Source: Rouxiella badensis (GTDB taxonomy: Bacteria; Pseudomonadota; Gammaproteobacteria; Enterobacterales; Enterobacteriaceae). Taken from it: DNA of 64,000 nucleotides. Below the pieces are notes generated by a model. It did no database searches. It worked only from the letters and a program-made list of their open reading frames with translations, and was not told the DNA's origin. Shown piece after piece: positions 29,609-39,974 of this stretch. The first letter of the stretch is position 1. Every line of letters starts with the position of its first letter. The stretch spans positions 3,906,001-3,970,000 of the forward strand of contig CP114060.1 of the NCBI GenBank assembly GCA_026967495.1, written 5' to 3'. A program made the translations under genes and the position numbers.

Positions 29609-29621
29609 GATTGGCCATAAG

Positions 29622-29879
29622 TTAGCGACTCAAAGCCAGTCTGACGACCTCTCGCCCATAGGCTAAAAGGATTTCTCCGTACCAACCGGACAGTAAAAAC
29701 AGGCAAAGCGTGACACTTAACAGTTTAATGCCAAAAGGAAGCGTCTGTTCCTGAAGCTGAGTTACCGTCTGAATAAGTCCAACCAGCAATCCTACTACGG
29801 TAGCAACAAAAATAGGACCCGCCGATAAAATGAGCACTAGATACAGGACTTTGTTACCAGCATAAAGCATGTCATTCAT
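29622..29879 (-). CDS. sctS: T3SS export-apparatus protein (SpaQ/YscS family)
   Basis: An 85-residue inner-membrane protein with two membrane helices, part of the SctRST export gate. The sequence AGNKVLYLVLILSAGPIFVA, then QTVTQLQEQTLPFGIKLL with the conserved glutamine-rich loop, is characteristic. Length equals that of the family (86 aa). It lies 13 bases after sctT's start and 9 bases before the restored sctR stop. Intact. Confidence 0.95.
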   Translation of the reverse strand: MNDMLYAGNKVLYLVLILSAGPIFVATVVGLLVGLIQTVTQLQEQTLPFGIKLLSVTLCLFLLSGWYGEILLAYGREVVRLALSR

Positions 29880-29888
29880 AGTATTTTC

Positions 29889-30555
29889 CTAAGCCGGTAA
29901 GTCCATATATTGAAGCACCAGACCTTTGGACAAAATGGTCCAACCGTCCATGACAACAAAAAGTACCAGCTTAATCGGTACCGATATGGTCACGGGGACT
30001 CATCATCATCATGCCTAACGCAAGCAATATGCATGAAATCAATAGGTCAATGACGACAAAAGGCAGATAAAGGTAAAAACCAATTTTGAACGCATTTTTA
30101 ATTTCACTTAACGCGTAAGCGGGCAGCAGTGATAAAATTGACAGCTTCTGTGGTTCATCTTGTTCACCATTTTCAGTCGCCTCCCTTCCGGACTGGATCT
30201 TTTCAAAAAAGTCGCTTAAGTCAGGATCAGAATAACGCGTCAGGTAATTACGATAAGGGTCAATCCCATTATCGATATAGTCGATCAGTGATGACATTTG
30301 CGTAATATCTGTCTTACTTTCTTGATAATTGGTATAACCACTTTTGATTATCGGACTCATCACAAACATCGCCAGAAGTAACGCGACGCCATTCAGCGTC
30401 ATGTTTGAGGGAATTTGTTGTAATCCCAAAGCGTTACGGACCATGACAAAAACTATCGAGAATTTGATATAACAGGTTCCGCAGGCAATCAAAAAGGGGA
30501 GGATCGTTGCCAGGGCAAGAACAACAATAAGAGGAATATCATTGTTAACTGGCAT
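29889..30555 (-). CDS. sctR: T3SS export-apparatus protein (SpaP/YscR family), frame broken
   Basis: The central membrane component of the export gate. The chosen start at 30555 (MPVNNDIPLIVVLAL) matches the SpaP N-terminus; a longer in-frame ATG only reads through sctQ. FSIVFVMVRNALGLQQIPSN and SLLPAYALSEIKNAFKIGFY are near-identical to SpaP. An extra G in the run 29994-29997 breaks the frame after MMMMSP; removing it restores VTISVPIKLVLFVVMDGW to a TAG at 29889. Length about 222 aa (SpaP 224). The start overlaps the sctQ stop by 11 bases. Confidence 0.92.
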
Positions 30556-31478
30556 GATCGGCTTCCAGACCGGTGACAAGGACGGCCATACAATCGTCAA
30601 TAACCACAAGCTCTCCGTGGGCGATGGTTAATCCGTTTGCCTGGATTATAATTTTTTTTCAAAGTCTGGATTGCAGGGGATTGATTGCCCATTATATATA
30701 CCCTCCAGTTCACCGAGCGTAATAACGTCTTGCTGCAAGATGAAAGATAGCTTTAATGGAATTTTTTAATGGACTGCGTGTTTTTTGTTTCCAAAAAAGC
30801 ATCCTCCCCCACGGTCTTTTGAATTGATAGAGTCGTTATATTATTCGTTTCGATATTCATAAGGCGTTCCTTTTGTTCGTAATTCCCTATCTTCAAATTA
30901 TTAATCAGTACATCATGCAGCATATTTTGGATGAGAAGTGCATCGCCTTTTTTCATGCTGGAGAGCAGCGACAAAGAAATTCGACTTTCCCCCATCGAAA
31001 AATCCAGCCTTAGGGGCATATTCTTTCTTCGTGCTACGCTGCCAAGTGAAAGAGAAATATGATTAACCGCTTTAGGTAACTGACTAAGCCATAGCGTGCC
31101 CTGCGGGGTGCAAATTTCCGGCATGTCTTTAACGGGAAAATTTTTAACGATAGAGCGGCGGCAAGCTGTTAAACGAACGTAATGCAACTCATCTTCGGTA
31201 ATATCCAGCGGGCGCGAACAGCCAAAAAAGAGTGCCGTGAGCTGTTCATCATCCCAGCTTTCTTTCGACAACCGGCTGCTGTCCGGGAAGACCATGGCGA
31301 ACCAGTGATGTAAATCGATTGTGCCACGCCATTTACCTTCGGCACTGAAGGACAAGAGTGCTCCACCCTTTGCAGGGGCTGAAAATATGATTTCTTTACC
31401 TTTGGCTTTCCATTGCTGGACCCATTGGTTTTCATTTAGCGAATCAGGGGTGACTCGGCGAAGGTAGTTAGCAATCAC
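30545..31478 (-). CDS. sctQ: T3SS cytoplasmic sorting-platform protein (SpaO/YscQ family), two frame breaks
   Basis: The main protein of the cytoplasmic sorting platform, with a C-terminal SpoA/FliM-N-like domain. The first 235 or so residues are open. The frame breaks at the T-run 30762-30767 and again at 30652-30659, each one base short. Corrected, it continues IPLKLSFILQQDVITLGELE, then IIIQANGLTIAHGELVVIDD, as in SpaO (IMANGVLLGNGELV), to a TAA at 30545. Length about 311 aa (SpaO 303). The internal ATG at 30860, with AAAGGA upstream, could yield the separate C-terminal product known for this family. Confidence 0.88.
30858..30871 (-). promoter_or_regulatory. Internal ribosome site and start inside sctQ (candidate SctQ-C)
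   Basis: AAAGGA lies 7 bases before an in-frame ATG (30860-30858) that begins MNIETNNITTLSIQK. It would make a protein of about 105 residues, close to the 101-residue C-terminal product of Salmonella SpaO. Confidence 0.5.
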
Positions 31479-32337
31479 TGTTGATTATCACTTTTATCGT
31501 CCCTTTCCTGCGAGAATTCAGGGGATAATGACCATTCTGTCGCAATTTCTCGCAGTCCTTTCTTCTGCAATAACAGATTCTGTACAAGGTTTGAGGAAGG
31601 ATGTAATGACAGTTGCCCTTGAACAACCGTGTTAATTTTTACGCTCTGATTTCCGGGTAAGTGCTGAAAGTGATAGGTAAACGATTCCGATGAGAATGCC
31701 GAGCTGTCTGGTTGAACCTCTCGGGGCTGTGGTATTAGTGCTGCGCTCTTCTTCTCGCTCAAAATCGGTGCACCAGGATGATTGGCAACAAATGAAGCAC
31801 CCCCCATCAGGGACTGAAGTGAATGAGCGTCCGGAGTTTTACGCGAAAACTCATCATCAACATCGGCATTTTCAACGGGTGGTTTAGGCTGAAAGGTGTC
31901 GACTAAAGGAGTATTTTTACTCGAGATGCCAGTTGGAGGAGTATTGTCACTCAATGTGTCGGCGGGACGAGTATTTTCATTCGAAGCGAGGGTGGTTCGC
32001 TTTGCAACATCGACAGGTGCGCTCTCGACTCTCGTTGCAGGCAAGGTGATACCTGATTGCCCCTGCTCTTCCCTGTTAAACAAAGAAGTGACGTGTAAAG
32101 GTTCAGCAAGGCCGGTTTTTGAAGAAGCGGAACCGTTTTCGTCCTTCTGCTTAATAACGATCAGGCGATAATGTTCAAGCATTCGGAAAGGTAAAATTAA
32201 TGCATAGGGTTCTGCTTTCAGGAGCTTCTTTTGGCCCAGTTTTTTCTCATTGCTCTTTCAGCTAAAGAAACATTTTCCGTAGGATCACTTTGCGGCCTTG
32301 ATATACCCGCGGCCGGTTTCGAAGTTACTTTTTCCAT
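31475..32337 (-). CDS. sctP: T3SS needle-length regulator (SpaN/InvJ family), frame broken
   Basis: A secreted protein that sets needle length and triggers substrate switching. The start at 32337 (MEKVTSKPAAGISRPQSD) overlaps the sctO stop by 13 bases. One base is missing from the T-run 32240-32245; with it the frame passes LGQKKLLKAEPYALILPFRM into the 235-residue downstream ORF. The middle is low-complexity and proline-rich, as in the family. The C-terminus (SFTYHFQHLPGNQSVKINTV, then QLSLHPSSNLVQNLL) matches InvJ (SLTYRFQRWGNDYSVNI). About 287 aa (InvJ 336). Confidence 0.85.
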
Positions 32338-32771
32338 AAAATCATCTCTTCCATTTCTGATTCATCCTGCCGACTTTGGGTTTGCCTTTTTTTACTCAAG
32401 GCGCCTTGCAGCAGATGTTTGTACTTTTCTGAACGATACATTCCCGTTAGCATGAGTACCCGGTGTTGAATAATCTCACGCTTGATATCATCTAATTTTT
32501 CATCAATCTCTTGAACTTGCTGAATAATGGCAAAGAGCTGTCTTCTCAAAACTGCTAACTTACGCTGTTCTGCAAATAAATCTGCCCGAGTCGAAACCCC
32601 GGCGAAACTGTGATGTTTGATTAAATTACGCAGTGTTTCGACCTGGGTTGCCTGCGTTTGCTTTTCGCTACTTAACCGTTGCTGACGGCTCTCTAATTCC
32701 ATTAGTAGCCAATGAAGACGCCGAAGCCGCATCTCGTTACGCTGCAGAAGTGCTGCATATTTATGATGCAA
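32325..32771 (-). CDS. sctO: T3SS central stalk protein (SpaM/InvI, YscO-like)
   Basis: A 148-residue, highly charged, almost fully helical coiled-coil protein that links the ATPase SctN to the export gate SctV. Salmonella InvI/SpaM has 147 residues. The call rests on size, coiled-coil character and exact position between sctN and sctP rather than on strong sequence identity. It overlaps sctN by 11 bases and sctP by 13. Confidence 0.85.
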   Translation of the reverse strand: MHHKYAALLQRNEMRLRRLHWLLMELESRQQRLSSEKQTQATQVETLRNLIKHHSFAGVSTRADLFAEQRKLAVLRRQLFAIIQQVQEIDEKLDDIKREIIQHRVLMLTGMYRSEKYKHLLQGALSKKRQTQSRQDESEMEEMILWKK

Positions 32772-34053
32772 GCTTACTCATCTCACTCAGCATTTCTTTG
32801 TGGTCGACAATCTCATCGCAGGACTGACAGAGCCATTGATTTAGTGCATCTCGTTGCTTGACTACTCGATCGTTCTCCTGGTTTTCACCAAATTTATATT
32901 CCCCCATATCGATAAACATTTTGAGTTCTTCAATCTTCGCCAATTTCCGCCTTACCGCCGCCGCATCGTTAAGATGATCAGACTTGCAGACCTGAGTCGC
33001 CACGCGGCTGAGACTGTTTAAAATATCGATTGCGGGATAGTGATTCTGGGCTGCCAATTCTCGGCTGAGATAAATATGTCCATCGAGAATTGATCGGATC
33101 TCGTTGGCGATAGGATCCCCTTCATCATCACTTTCAAGCAAAATGGTGTAAAAGGCGGTAATACTCCCTCCTTCTACATTCCCCGCTCGTTCGAGAATCT
33201 TCGGTAGATTGTCAAATACCGAGGCCGGATATCCTCTTCTGGCAGGAGACTCTCCTGCCGACAGGGCAAGGTCACGCAAGGCGCGCGCGTATCGAGTAAT
33301 AGAATCAATAAACAGTACAACGTTCTTTCCACTGTCACGAAAATACTCGGCAATCGTCGTAGCAACCAATACGGCGTTACAACGGTCCATGGACGAATTG
33401 TCCGAGGTTGCGCAGACCATCACACAATCTTTTCGCCGCCCGGATTTGCGAAGAATATCCATAAACTCGGTGACTTCCCTGCCCCTTTCGCCTATCAGGC
33501 CAATGACGAAAATGTCAGTTTCAATGTGCTCAATGAGCATATGCATCAACGTTGTCTTGCCGCAGCCCGCGGATGAAAATATCCCGACGCGCTGCCCAAC
33601 ACCGCAGGTCATCAGACCATCCAGCGCCTTCACTCCCGTCAAGAGTGGCAGATAGATCCCCCGACGATGCTGCCAGCCAGGCGCGTTGGCTTGAATGGAA
33701 CACAAATGGCTTAGTTGCGTTTCTGGTGTTTCTGTAAAACGCTCAGTAATGTTTCCCGCGGGATCGATCACGCATCCACACAAAAAATCACCGACAGGAA
33801 TAACCAGCTCTTTACCCGTAGGGTGCAAAACGCACTCACGTGATAAACCATTGGCATTTCCAAGCAGGCTCAGCACAGTTGTATGTTGGTTGAATCCAAT
33901 GACCTGCGCTCGAGCAATAACCTTAAGACTGTAAACACTGCCGCGAATCTCGCATATTTCCCCAATTTTGACGCCTTTAAGCTCAGCTTCAATAATGCTG
34001 GAACGTAAAATCAACGGGTGTACCTGCTTCACCATCAGTTCAGAATATTTCAC
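32761..34053 (-). CDS. sctN: T3SS ATPase (InvC/YscN family)
   Basis: A 430-residue hexameric ATPase that releases chaperones and unfolds substrates. Walker A lies at residues 160-168 (SSAGCGKTT), followed by GLIGERGREVTEF, the Walker B stretch VVLFIDSITRYARALRDLAL and the arginine-finger region. The C-terminus is the usual helical substrate-binding domain. Salmonella InvC has 431 residues. It follows sctV by 12 bases; Salmonella has the effector chaperone gene invB at this point, and it is absent here. Intact frame. Confidence 0.97.
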   Translation of the reverse strand: MKYSELMVKQVHPLILRSSIIEAELKGVKIGEICEIRGSVYSLKVIARAQVIGFNQHTTVLSLLGNANGLSRECVLHPTGKELVIPVGDFLCGCVIDPAGNITERFTETPETQLSHLCSIQANAPGWQHRRGIYLPLLTGVKALDGLMTCGVGQRVGIFSSAGCGKTTLMHMLIEHIETDIFVIGLIGERGREVTEFMDILRKSGRRKDCVMVCATSDNSSMDRCNAVLVATTIAEYFRDSGKNVVLFIDSITRYARALRDLALSAGESPARRGYPASVFDNLPKILERAGNVEGGSITAFYTILLESDDEGDPIANEIRSILDGHIYLSRELAAQNHYPAIDILNSLSRVATQVCKSDHLNDAAAVRRKLAKIEELKMFIDMGEYKFGENQENDRVVKQRDALNQWLCQSCDEIVDHKEMLSEMSKLAS

Positions 34054-34065
34054 CTGCCCACCTGC

Positions 34066-36116
34066 TTAAATGGTCTGTATGACGTCAACGTTGACGTGTT
34101 GAGATAATTCCCCAAACGACATAACGGCGATATCTTTGAATCGAGTCTCAATAAACTTCTTAATGAACCTTCGCACATCTACCGATGAAATAATGACAAT
34201 GTCCTTAAACTCTGAGTCATAATTTAGCAACACTACCGAAAAGGTATCCATTAGATTTTCTGCTACTGCTGGCTCAATATTTAAAAATGAACCACCAGAT
34301 GTTGATCTTATTCCTTTGCGAAAGACATCCTCCGTCTCTGCCGTCACCATAATGACACGAAGCTGATTATGAATTGAGAACTTGTCACAGATATAGCGTG
34401 CTAATGCACCGCGCACATGCTCGACTAGTAAAATAACGTCTTTTTCTTTGGGTGCCCACAGAGCCAAAGCCTCCATGATCATCTTCATATTACGAATGGA
34501 GATCCTTTCACATAACAGACGTTGCAATATTTCTGATATTTTTTGCATGGTCATGTGGCGTAATACTTCTTTGATAAGCTCAGGGCAGGAGTGTTCCAGC
34601 CGATCTGACATGCCTTTCGCCTCCTGCACACCAAAGAACTCATTGATATGATGCGACAACTGCATAGACAGGCAAGAATAAAGTTCATCGACAGGCATTC
34701 TCAGCAAATATCCCAGCGACTCTAGACTCTCTCTGTCTTTACTCTCTACCCAGATGCCGCTGCTATCTTTTACCGTCTCGATAGCTAACATCTCGATTTC
34801 ATCTAATTTATTAATGACGCGAAGCTTATCAAAATAGAGTGTAAACTCCGCCGCTTTAATTTCATTAATATGCAAGGTGACTTTATTTGTTTTATCGACT
34901 ATAGCGCTATGCAATATTATTTCCGGGAGCCGAATACCATAATCGATAAAGAACTGGCTGCGAATATGTTCCGAAAGAGCCTGATCCTTTAACTTTTGAA
35001 ATTGCTCAATGGGTAAAACAAGAATCAAAGGCACAGCCTCTGCATTGACACTCTCAAAATGGTCTATCATTTTCATCGAGCTTTCGAGGCCCGTGTCTGC
35101 CGCCTGATTGTGAGAACTCTCACCCTGAGAAATTTTATTAGTGCTATCCTTGCCCTCCCTAAGCGCCTTTTGCTTATACCAATAAGTTCCTGCAAGTAGT
35201 AACGACAGGGTCAGAAATACCATGATCGGGAACCCAGGCAGTAATCCGACGGCAAGGGTTAATATGGCGGCCAAGGCGATAACATAAGGATGATTAATTA
35301 ACTGAGAAAGGATTTTTTCCCCATATTGTCACCTTCGCCATTGACGCGGGTAACAATAAATCCGGCGCTGACTGCGATTAACAATGAGGGTATTTGTGCA
35401 ACCAATCCATCGCCGATTGTCAACATGGTGTAGGTGTGCAAGGCCTGAGACATCGACATATTATGCTGATTCATACCGACGCTGATCCCGCCTATGAAGT
35501 TCACAAAAATGATGATAATCCCAGCAATTGCATCACCTTTGATAAACTTCATTGCACCATCAAAGGATCCGTAAAGCTGACTTTCTCTTTCAAGAATATT
35601 TCTACGGCTTTTAGCCTGATCGGCGTCTAGGGTCCCCGCCTTGACGTCAGCGTCAATGCTCATCTGCTTGCCAGGCATGGCATCGAGTGAGAAACGTGCC
35701 GCAACTTCGGCAACGCGTTCAGCCCCTTTAGTGATGACCATAAACTGTGTAATGGTGACAATGAAAAAAATCACAAATCCGACAATGAGGTTGTCGCCAA
35801 TGACAAAAAGACCAAAGGTCTCAATAATCTCCCCCGCATCCGCGTCGTTCAATATTAGCCGACTGGTGCTGATAGATAATGAAAGTCGAAAAAGTGTTGT
35901 TATCAACAACACGGCTGGAAAAGTTGAAAAGCTTAATATTCCATCGATATAAAATGAGGACAGAAAAACGAGCATAGAGATAACAATATTCAAACCAATA
36001 AGAAAATCCACCAGATAAGTTGGTAGAGGGACAATGAGCATTGATATTATTGTCACCATCAATAATAAGATGATAATTTCTGGGTGCTCTCTAACGTTTT
36101 TCAAAATCTTGTTCAT
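34066..36116 (-). CDS. sctV: T3SS major export gate (InvA/YscV family), frame broken
   Basis: A nonameric inner-membrane gate with about eight helices in the first half and a large cytoplasmic ring domain. The N-terminal part (FRLSLSISTSRLIL, GAERVAEVAARFSLDAMPGKQMSIDADVKAG split over two blocks) is unmistakable. The frame stops after GEGDNMGKKSFLS because the T-run 35313-35318 is one base short. Corrected, it reads GKKILSQLINHPYVIALAAI into the C-terminal ORF. About 683 aa (InvA 685). Confidence 0.95.
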
Positions 36117-36133
36117 TTATTTTCCATAAAACT

Positions 36134-37278
36134 CTAATGATTAAGCTTTTTAAATTTGATGATTTCATTTTCGAAATGGAAGGAAATAGAGTCTTTCAAA
36201 TGCTCTTCAAGCCAAGACTTATCTTCAGACACATCAAAAAATTCGACAGGAATTTTACTGCATTCAATATATAAGGCCTGTACAAAACGAACACAGCCAC
36301 TAGGCTCCCCTGCCATTAAAAATTCCCCGGCAACTTCGTTCAGATACTCCTCAAGATTTCTCGCGTCCTGCAAGACACAAAAAAAGAATAACAACCAAGC
36401 CTCTTCACTCTCATTAACGTTGAAGATATTTTCATTCAATAACAGATTTCCGATGAAATCTCCGTCGACAGTTCTTAATCTTTTTAATTGATTCAATTTT
36501 AATAATACATTACCAAATTCCGTCAATGAACAACTTGGATCTAATGCATCGATGTCTGTTAACAAAAACTCTTCAATAAGCTCTAAAATTGTTTTTCTTT
36601 TCTTATAGCCAAAAATAGAGATCCAATTTTTATAGATGACCGTCTCTGCATCATCTGACTCAATAAAATACCGGTAAGCGCTTCTCAATAGCTGAGGATT
36701 AATATCTAAAAATTGACCAAACAGGCGTGCTTTTACCGCGATGTTTAATCCAGCCTGCAATCTACGTGGGTCGGCAGCCTGAAGCGTATTTTCGAGCAAT
36801 GTGCTGATGTTCTTTCGTGTTGTTTCATCGAGGTTCTTTCGCTTTAACAACTTACGTAATATCAGTACGCGATCGCTCTCATCTGGGAACAATTTCAGAA
36901 ATCTGAAGTGCATATCCTGAATACTATTTCCCTGAACACCAGAAACCATTTTTAACAGTAGCGCTATTTTAGGGAGTGTGTTGTCATCCAGGATTGAATC
37001 AAAGTTATTTTCAGCATCCGCTCCGCTTTTCAGCGTGAGATCTCGGCGTGATCTAAACTGCGATAACGCAATTAAACTCTCATCGACATTCTGGGAGGCG
37101 CGAGCGATGAGATCTGCCGAGGAGTCGTCCTCCGTAAGTGAAAGCGCCGCACTGTCAAGCTCCCCTCATCCATCACCTTTTCGTTTGACGACTCTTTCTC
37201 GGCCTGGGCTTTTGCTCGCTGCTGCTCGCGAACGCGAAGCAACGGACTATGCGACTAATCCCTGTTAATCGAACTCAT
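36134..37278 (-). CDS. sctW: T3SS gatekeeper (InvE/SctW family), 5' end with several frame breaks
   Basis: A cytoplasmic gatekeeper that holds back effectors until translocators are secreted. The clear part (from about 37150 to 36134) matches InvE: DESLIALSQFRSRRDL, NIAVKARLFGQFLDINPQLL and SLTEFGNVLLKLNQLKRLR. Its natural start is ATG 37278, overlapping the sctC stop by ATGA. The first 130 bases carry one missing base at 37162-37165 and an early stop that two further small indels would remove (MSSINRISRIV). Span then codes for about 381 aa (InvE 372). The N-terminal reconstruction is tentative. Confidence 0.82.
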
Positions 37279-38971
37279 AACAGACTCATTGAAAAATTCT
37301 GTTTCCAGTCCCTTAACGGGGTAGAAGTGAACATTTCAGGAGATAAGGTATTAGCCTCGGAGGCATTTTCTGAGGTTATTTCCCTAGGTTGTATGAGAAA
37401 AATACGTACTGTCTTACTGTTTTGGGTAATGCGATGGCGAAATAGTCCCCCAATGAGAGGGATACTGCCGAGAAAAGGGATCTTCACGGTATCGTTTCTA
37501 TCTTCATCACGCGTATAACCGCCAATCAGTAAGCTCTTGCCTCGCGGAACTCTGGCCACAGTACTGATATTTGTCCTGATCACTAACGGCAGGGGCGAGA
37601 CCAGATTTTCACTTTCTGACGTCGATCCTGCAGAGTTACCGTCTTCAACATTAAGCATCATTTCTATTTCATTATTTTGAGTGAAACGCGGCAATACGCT
37701 AATAGAGGTACCAAAGGTTATCTTCTGAAGTTCAACGTTGTGTTCACCGAGAAGCTTTGTATAGAGGCTATGGCTGTTGTCAAAAATAGCGGGGATATTT
37801 TCCTGGGTTAGAATGACAGGACGAGAAATTATATTCGCCAGATTGTTTTGGCTTAAGGCGTTAATTTCAGCGATAAACCGTCCTCCGTCTAACGTACTAG
37901 AGAGGTTACCGCCCGTGGAAGAAGCGGAAGCGCCCTGATTCAAAGAAAAACCGAGACGGTCACCAATGGTAAAATTCCCCTTCCAGTTTGCCCCAAGTTG
38001 TTCCAGCGCTTTCTTTTGTACGTCAACTATCCATACAGAGAGTTCGATGTGTCTACGCGGTTTATCCATCGCGGCAATAATATTTTTGGCCAGCGCAATC
38101 TGCTCCTCGCTACCTTTTATAAGCAGACTGTTATTGCTTGGGTTAGAAATAATCTGCACGGCTGAAGATGTATTGACTATCGCTTGCGTTGCTCTATCAA
38201 ACGGTTCGATGTCATCAACAGTCGGGAGTGAAGGCGGTGGTAACCTTACCTTTGTTATCTCGGTTGTAGATGTTCTGATATCGCTATAAACAGCGCCCGG
38301 AGTTGAGAATAACTTTCTGATCACCGTCGCCAGGCCAGGAATAACAATCACTTTATCCTGATAGGTATAGGAACGGTCTTCAGCAAAAGTATTGCTTAAG
38401 TAAAACATGGAGACGGCATCTATGTCGCGTCGACTGGTATCCTGTTCGTCAAGCGTTGCGGCTAACTGAGCAATTGTTTCGACATATATCGGTGGACCAG
38501 AGATAAAGAATGTCTTGTTACCCTCTTCTCCCCTTAACGGGTAGCGGTTATCTAGTAACTGTACCTTACCGAGATATTGAGTAAAGTATGAATAAGAAAT
38601 ATTTCTCATCGTAACAATGCGGCTAACTATTTCTGATGAGTCATAAATATAAAGTGTTGCATTATTGCTATACCAAATTAGCCCCAGACGATTGCATACC
38701 GTATCTAATTGCAGTCGAGGATTAACTAAAGAGATCTCTCCGCTGATTTTTTTCGTGCCGCTAGTTTACTCAGAATTACCGGCTTATTAACTTGCGAAGA
38801 AAAAGCATTAAAAAAGCCACTGATACTCTCATTATTCGAGACATAGCCCGCGCTGGATAGACTTAAATCTTCGCTTTTTATTTTCTCAGCCTTAACCGGC
38901 AAAATAATCATTAAGCTCAACGCTGCAATCATTAAATTTTTCATTGTTATTGATAAGAGTCTATTTATCAT
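37275..38971 (-). CDS. sctC: T3SS outer-membrane secretin (InvG/YscC family), frame broken
   Basis: The secretin ring of the outer membrane. The first 80 residues (signal peptide MKNLMIAALSLMIILPVKA) are followed by a break at the T-run 38747-38753, one base short. The next frame resumes ISGEISLVNPRLQLDTVCNR and then the N-domains and secretin core: SNPSNNSLLIKGSEEQIALA, WIVDVQKKALEQLGANWKG, VPRGKSLLIGGYTRDE. About 565 aa (InvG 562). The start overlaps the stop of the invF-like gene by 4 bases. It probably needs a pilotin lipoprotein. Confidence 0.93.
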
Positions 38972-39845
38972 TTCATTGCTATATCAAGAATTGACTTTCT
39001 TAATGCACGAGGGGTCATGCCCAGCATTTTTTTGACGTCATTTGAAAAATGGGATAACGACGAGTATCCGTGTGCAAAAGCAATGTCGGTCATGTTTTTG
39101 GATCATTAATAAACGCCAGAATCGCTTTCGTCATGCGCCATTCACGAAGCGTAACTTTTGTTGTATGGCCTAGCGCATGTCTTGTAAGGCGACGAAAATG
39201 CGCAGCTGACAGGCCATAACGAACGCAGAGCGTTTGCAGACATTGATTATTATCATCAGTTTCTGATAATAAGAAATGCACCAAATTATAGCATTCGGTG
39301 TGACGAAGAAAGGCAACAATAGAGTCTACTTTATCCCCCGACTGCATTGCTTGCTGCAGAAGCCAATACTCCATGTCTTCCGGTTGTATTAATTTTATTT
39401 CTTTTGAAAATGAGAGCCAATTACTCTCATTAGAACTGCCCACCTCGATATTCCCGTTAGAATAATCGATAAAGACTTGTAGTTTAACTAGCTTCATTAA
39501 ATCCATATCAAAAAAACGCAGTCTACCTTTTGATACTTTGAACTGCATAACGTCTAATGCAATTAAACCACGCCAGTTACTCTGGAGTGAAAAAGAGTTT
39601 TCTTCATTATTTCTTACAGTGTAAAGAACTTCACAAGGCTCAGAATCAAGGGCTTCAATCAAACACAGTTTTTTCTCTGTAACTTTGATTGTTTCCCCTT
39701 CCTTGATAATATACGGAATTGTTTCAAAACGCATAAAGTCTATTTCCCGTAGATATAGATTAATTTGATGAGTTTGATTGTAGCTACAGGCACTATCCCC
39801 ATCTTGATGGGAATATGATACTGAAAAATCGAAATAATCTGACAC
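38968..39845 (-). CDS. AraC-family T3SS activator (InvF/MxiE position), frame broken
   Basis: A regulator with a C-terminal AraC DNA-binding domain. The first 250 residues end at LAFINDPKT because the T-run 39095-39099 is one base short. With one more base the second helix-turn-helix follows (NMTDIAFAHGYSSLSHFSND, VKKMLGMTPRAL) and ends in a TGA overlapping the sctC start as ATGA. The first HTH is CLQTLCVRYGLSAAHFRRLT. Its place directly before the secretin gene is that of invF, and it probably activates the translocator operon with the SicA-type chaperone. About 292 aa, longer than InvF. Confidence 0.88.
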
Positions 39846-39881
39846 ACTCCCGTTATCTCAACGCTGTGCCTAATGAAAATC

Positions 39882-39899
39882 ATCATAATTGATCATAAT
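39882..39899. promoter_or_regulatory. Direct repeats in the invF-like/sctD divergent promoter
   Basis: ATCATAAT occurs at 39882-39889 and 39892-39899, exactly one helical turn apart, in the 129-base gap between the two divergent T3SS operons. OmpR/ToxR-type regulators such as HilA bind direct repeats with this kind of spacing. Confidence 0.45.
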
Positions 39900-39974
39900 G
39901 AAATCAAGATCTCTAAAGGTGATTTTATTAGCCTGTGCTCCACTGATTTATCATCACCAGGAATTATCGTTAAG

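Noticed and set aside
39873..39974. 34-codon in-frame extension of sctD from ATG 39873
   Set aside because: It covers the regulatory direct repeats, lacks a ribosome site and would make the N-terminus longer than PrgH.
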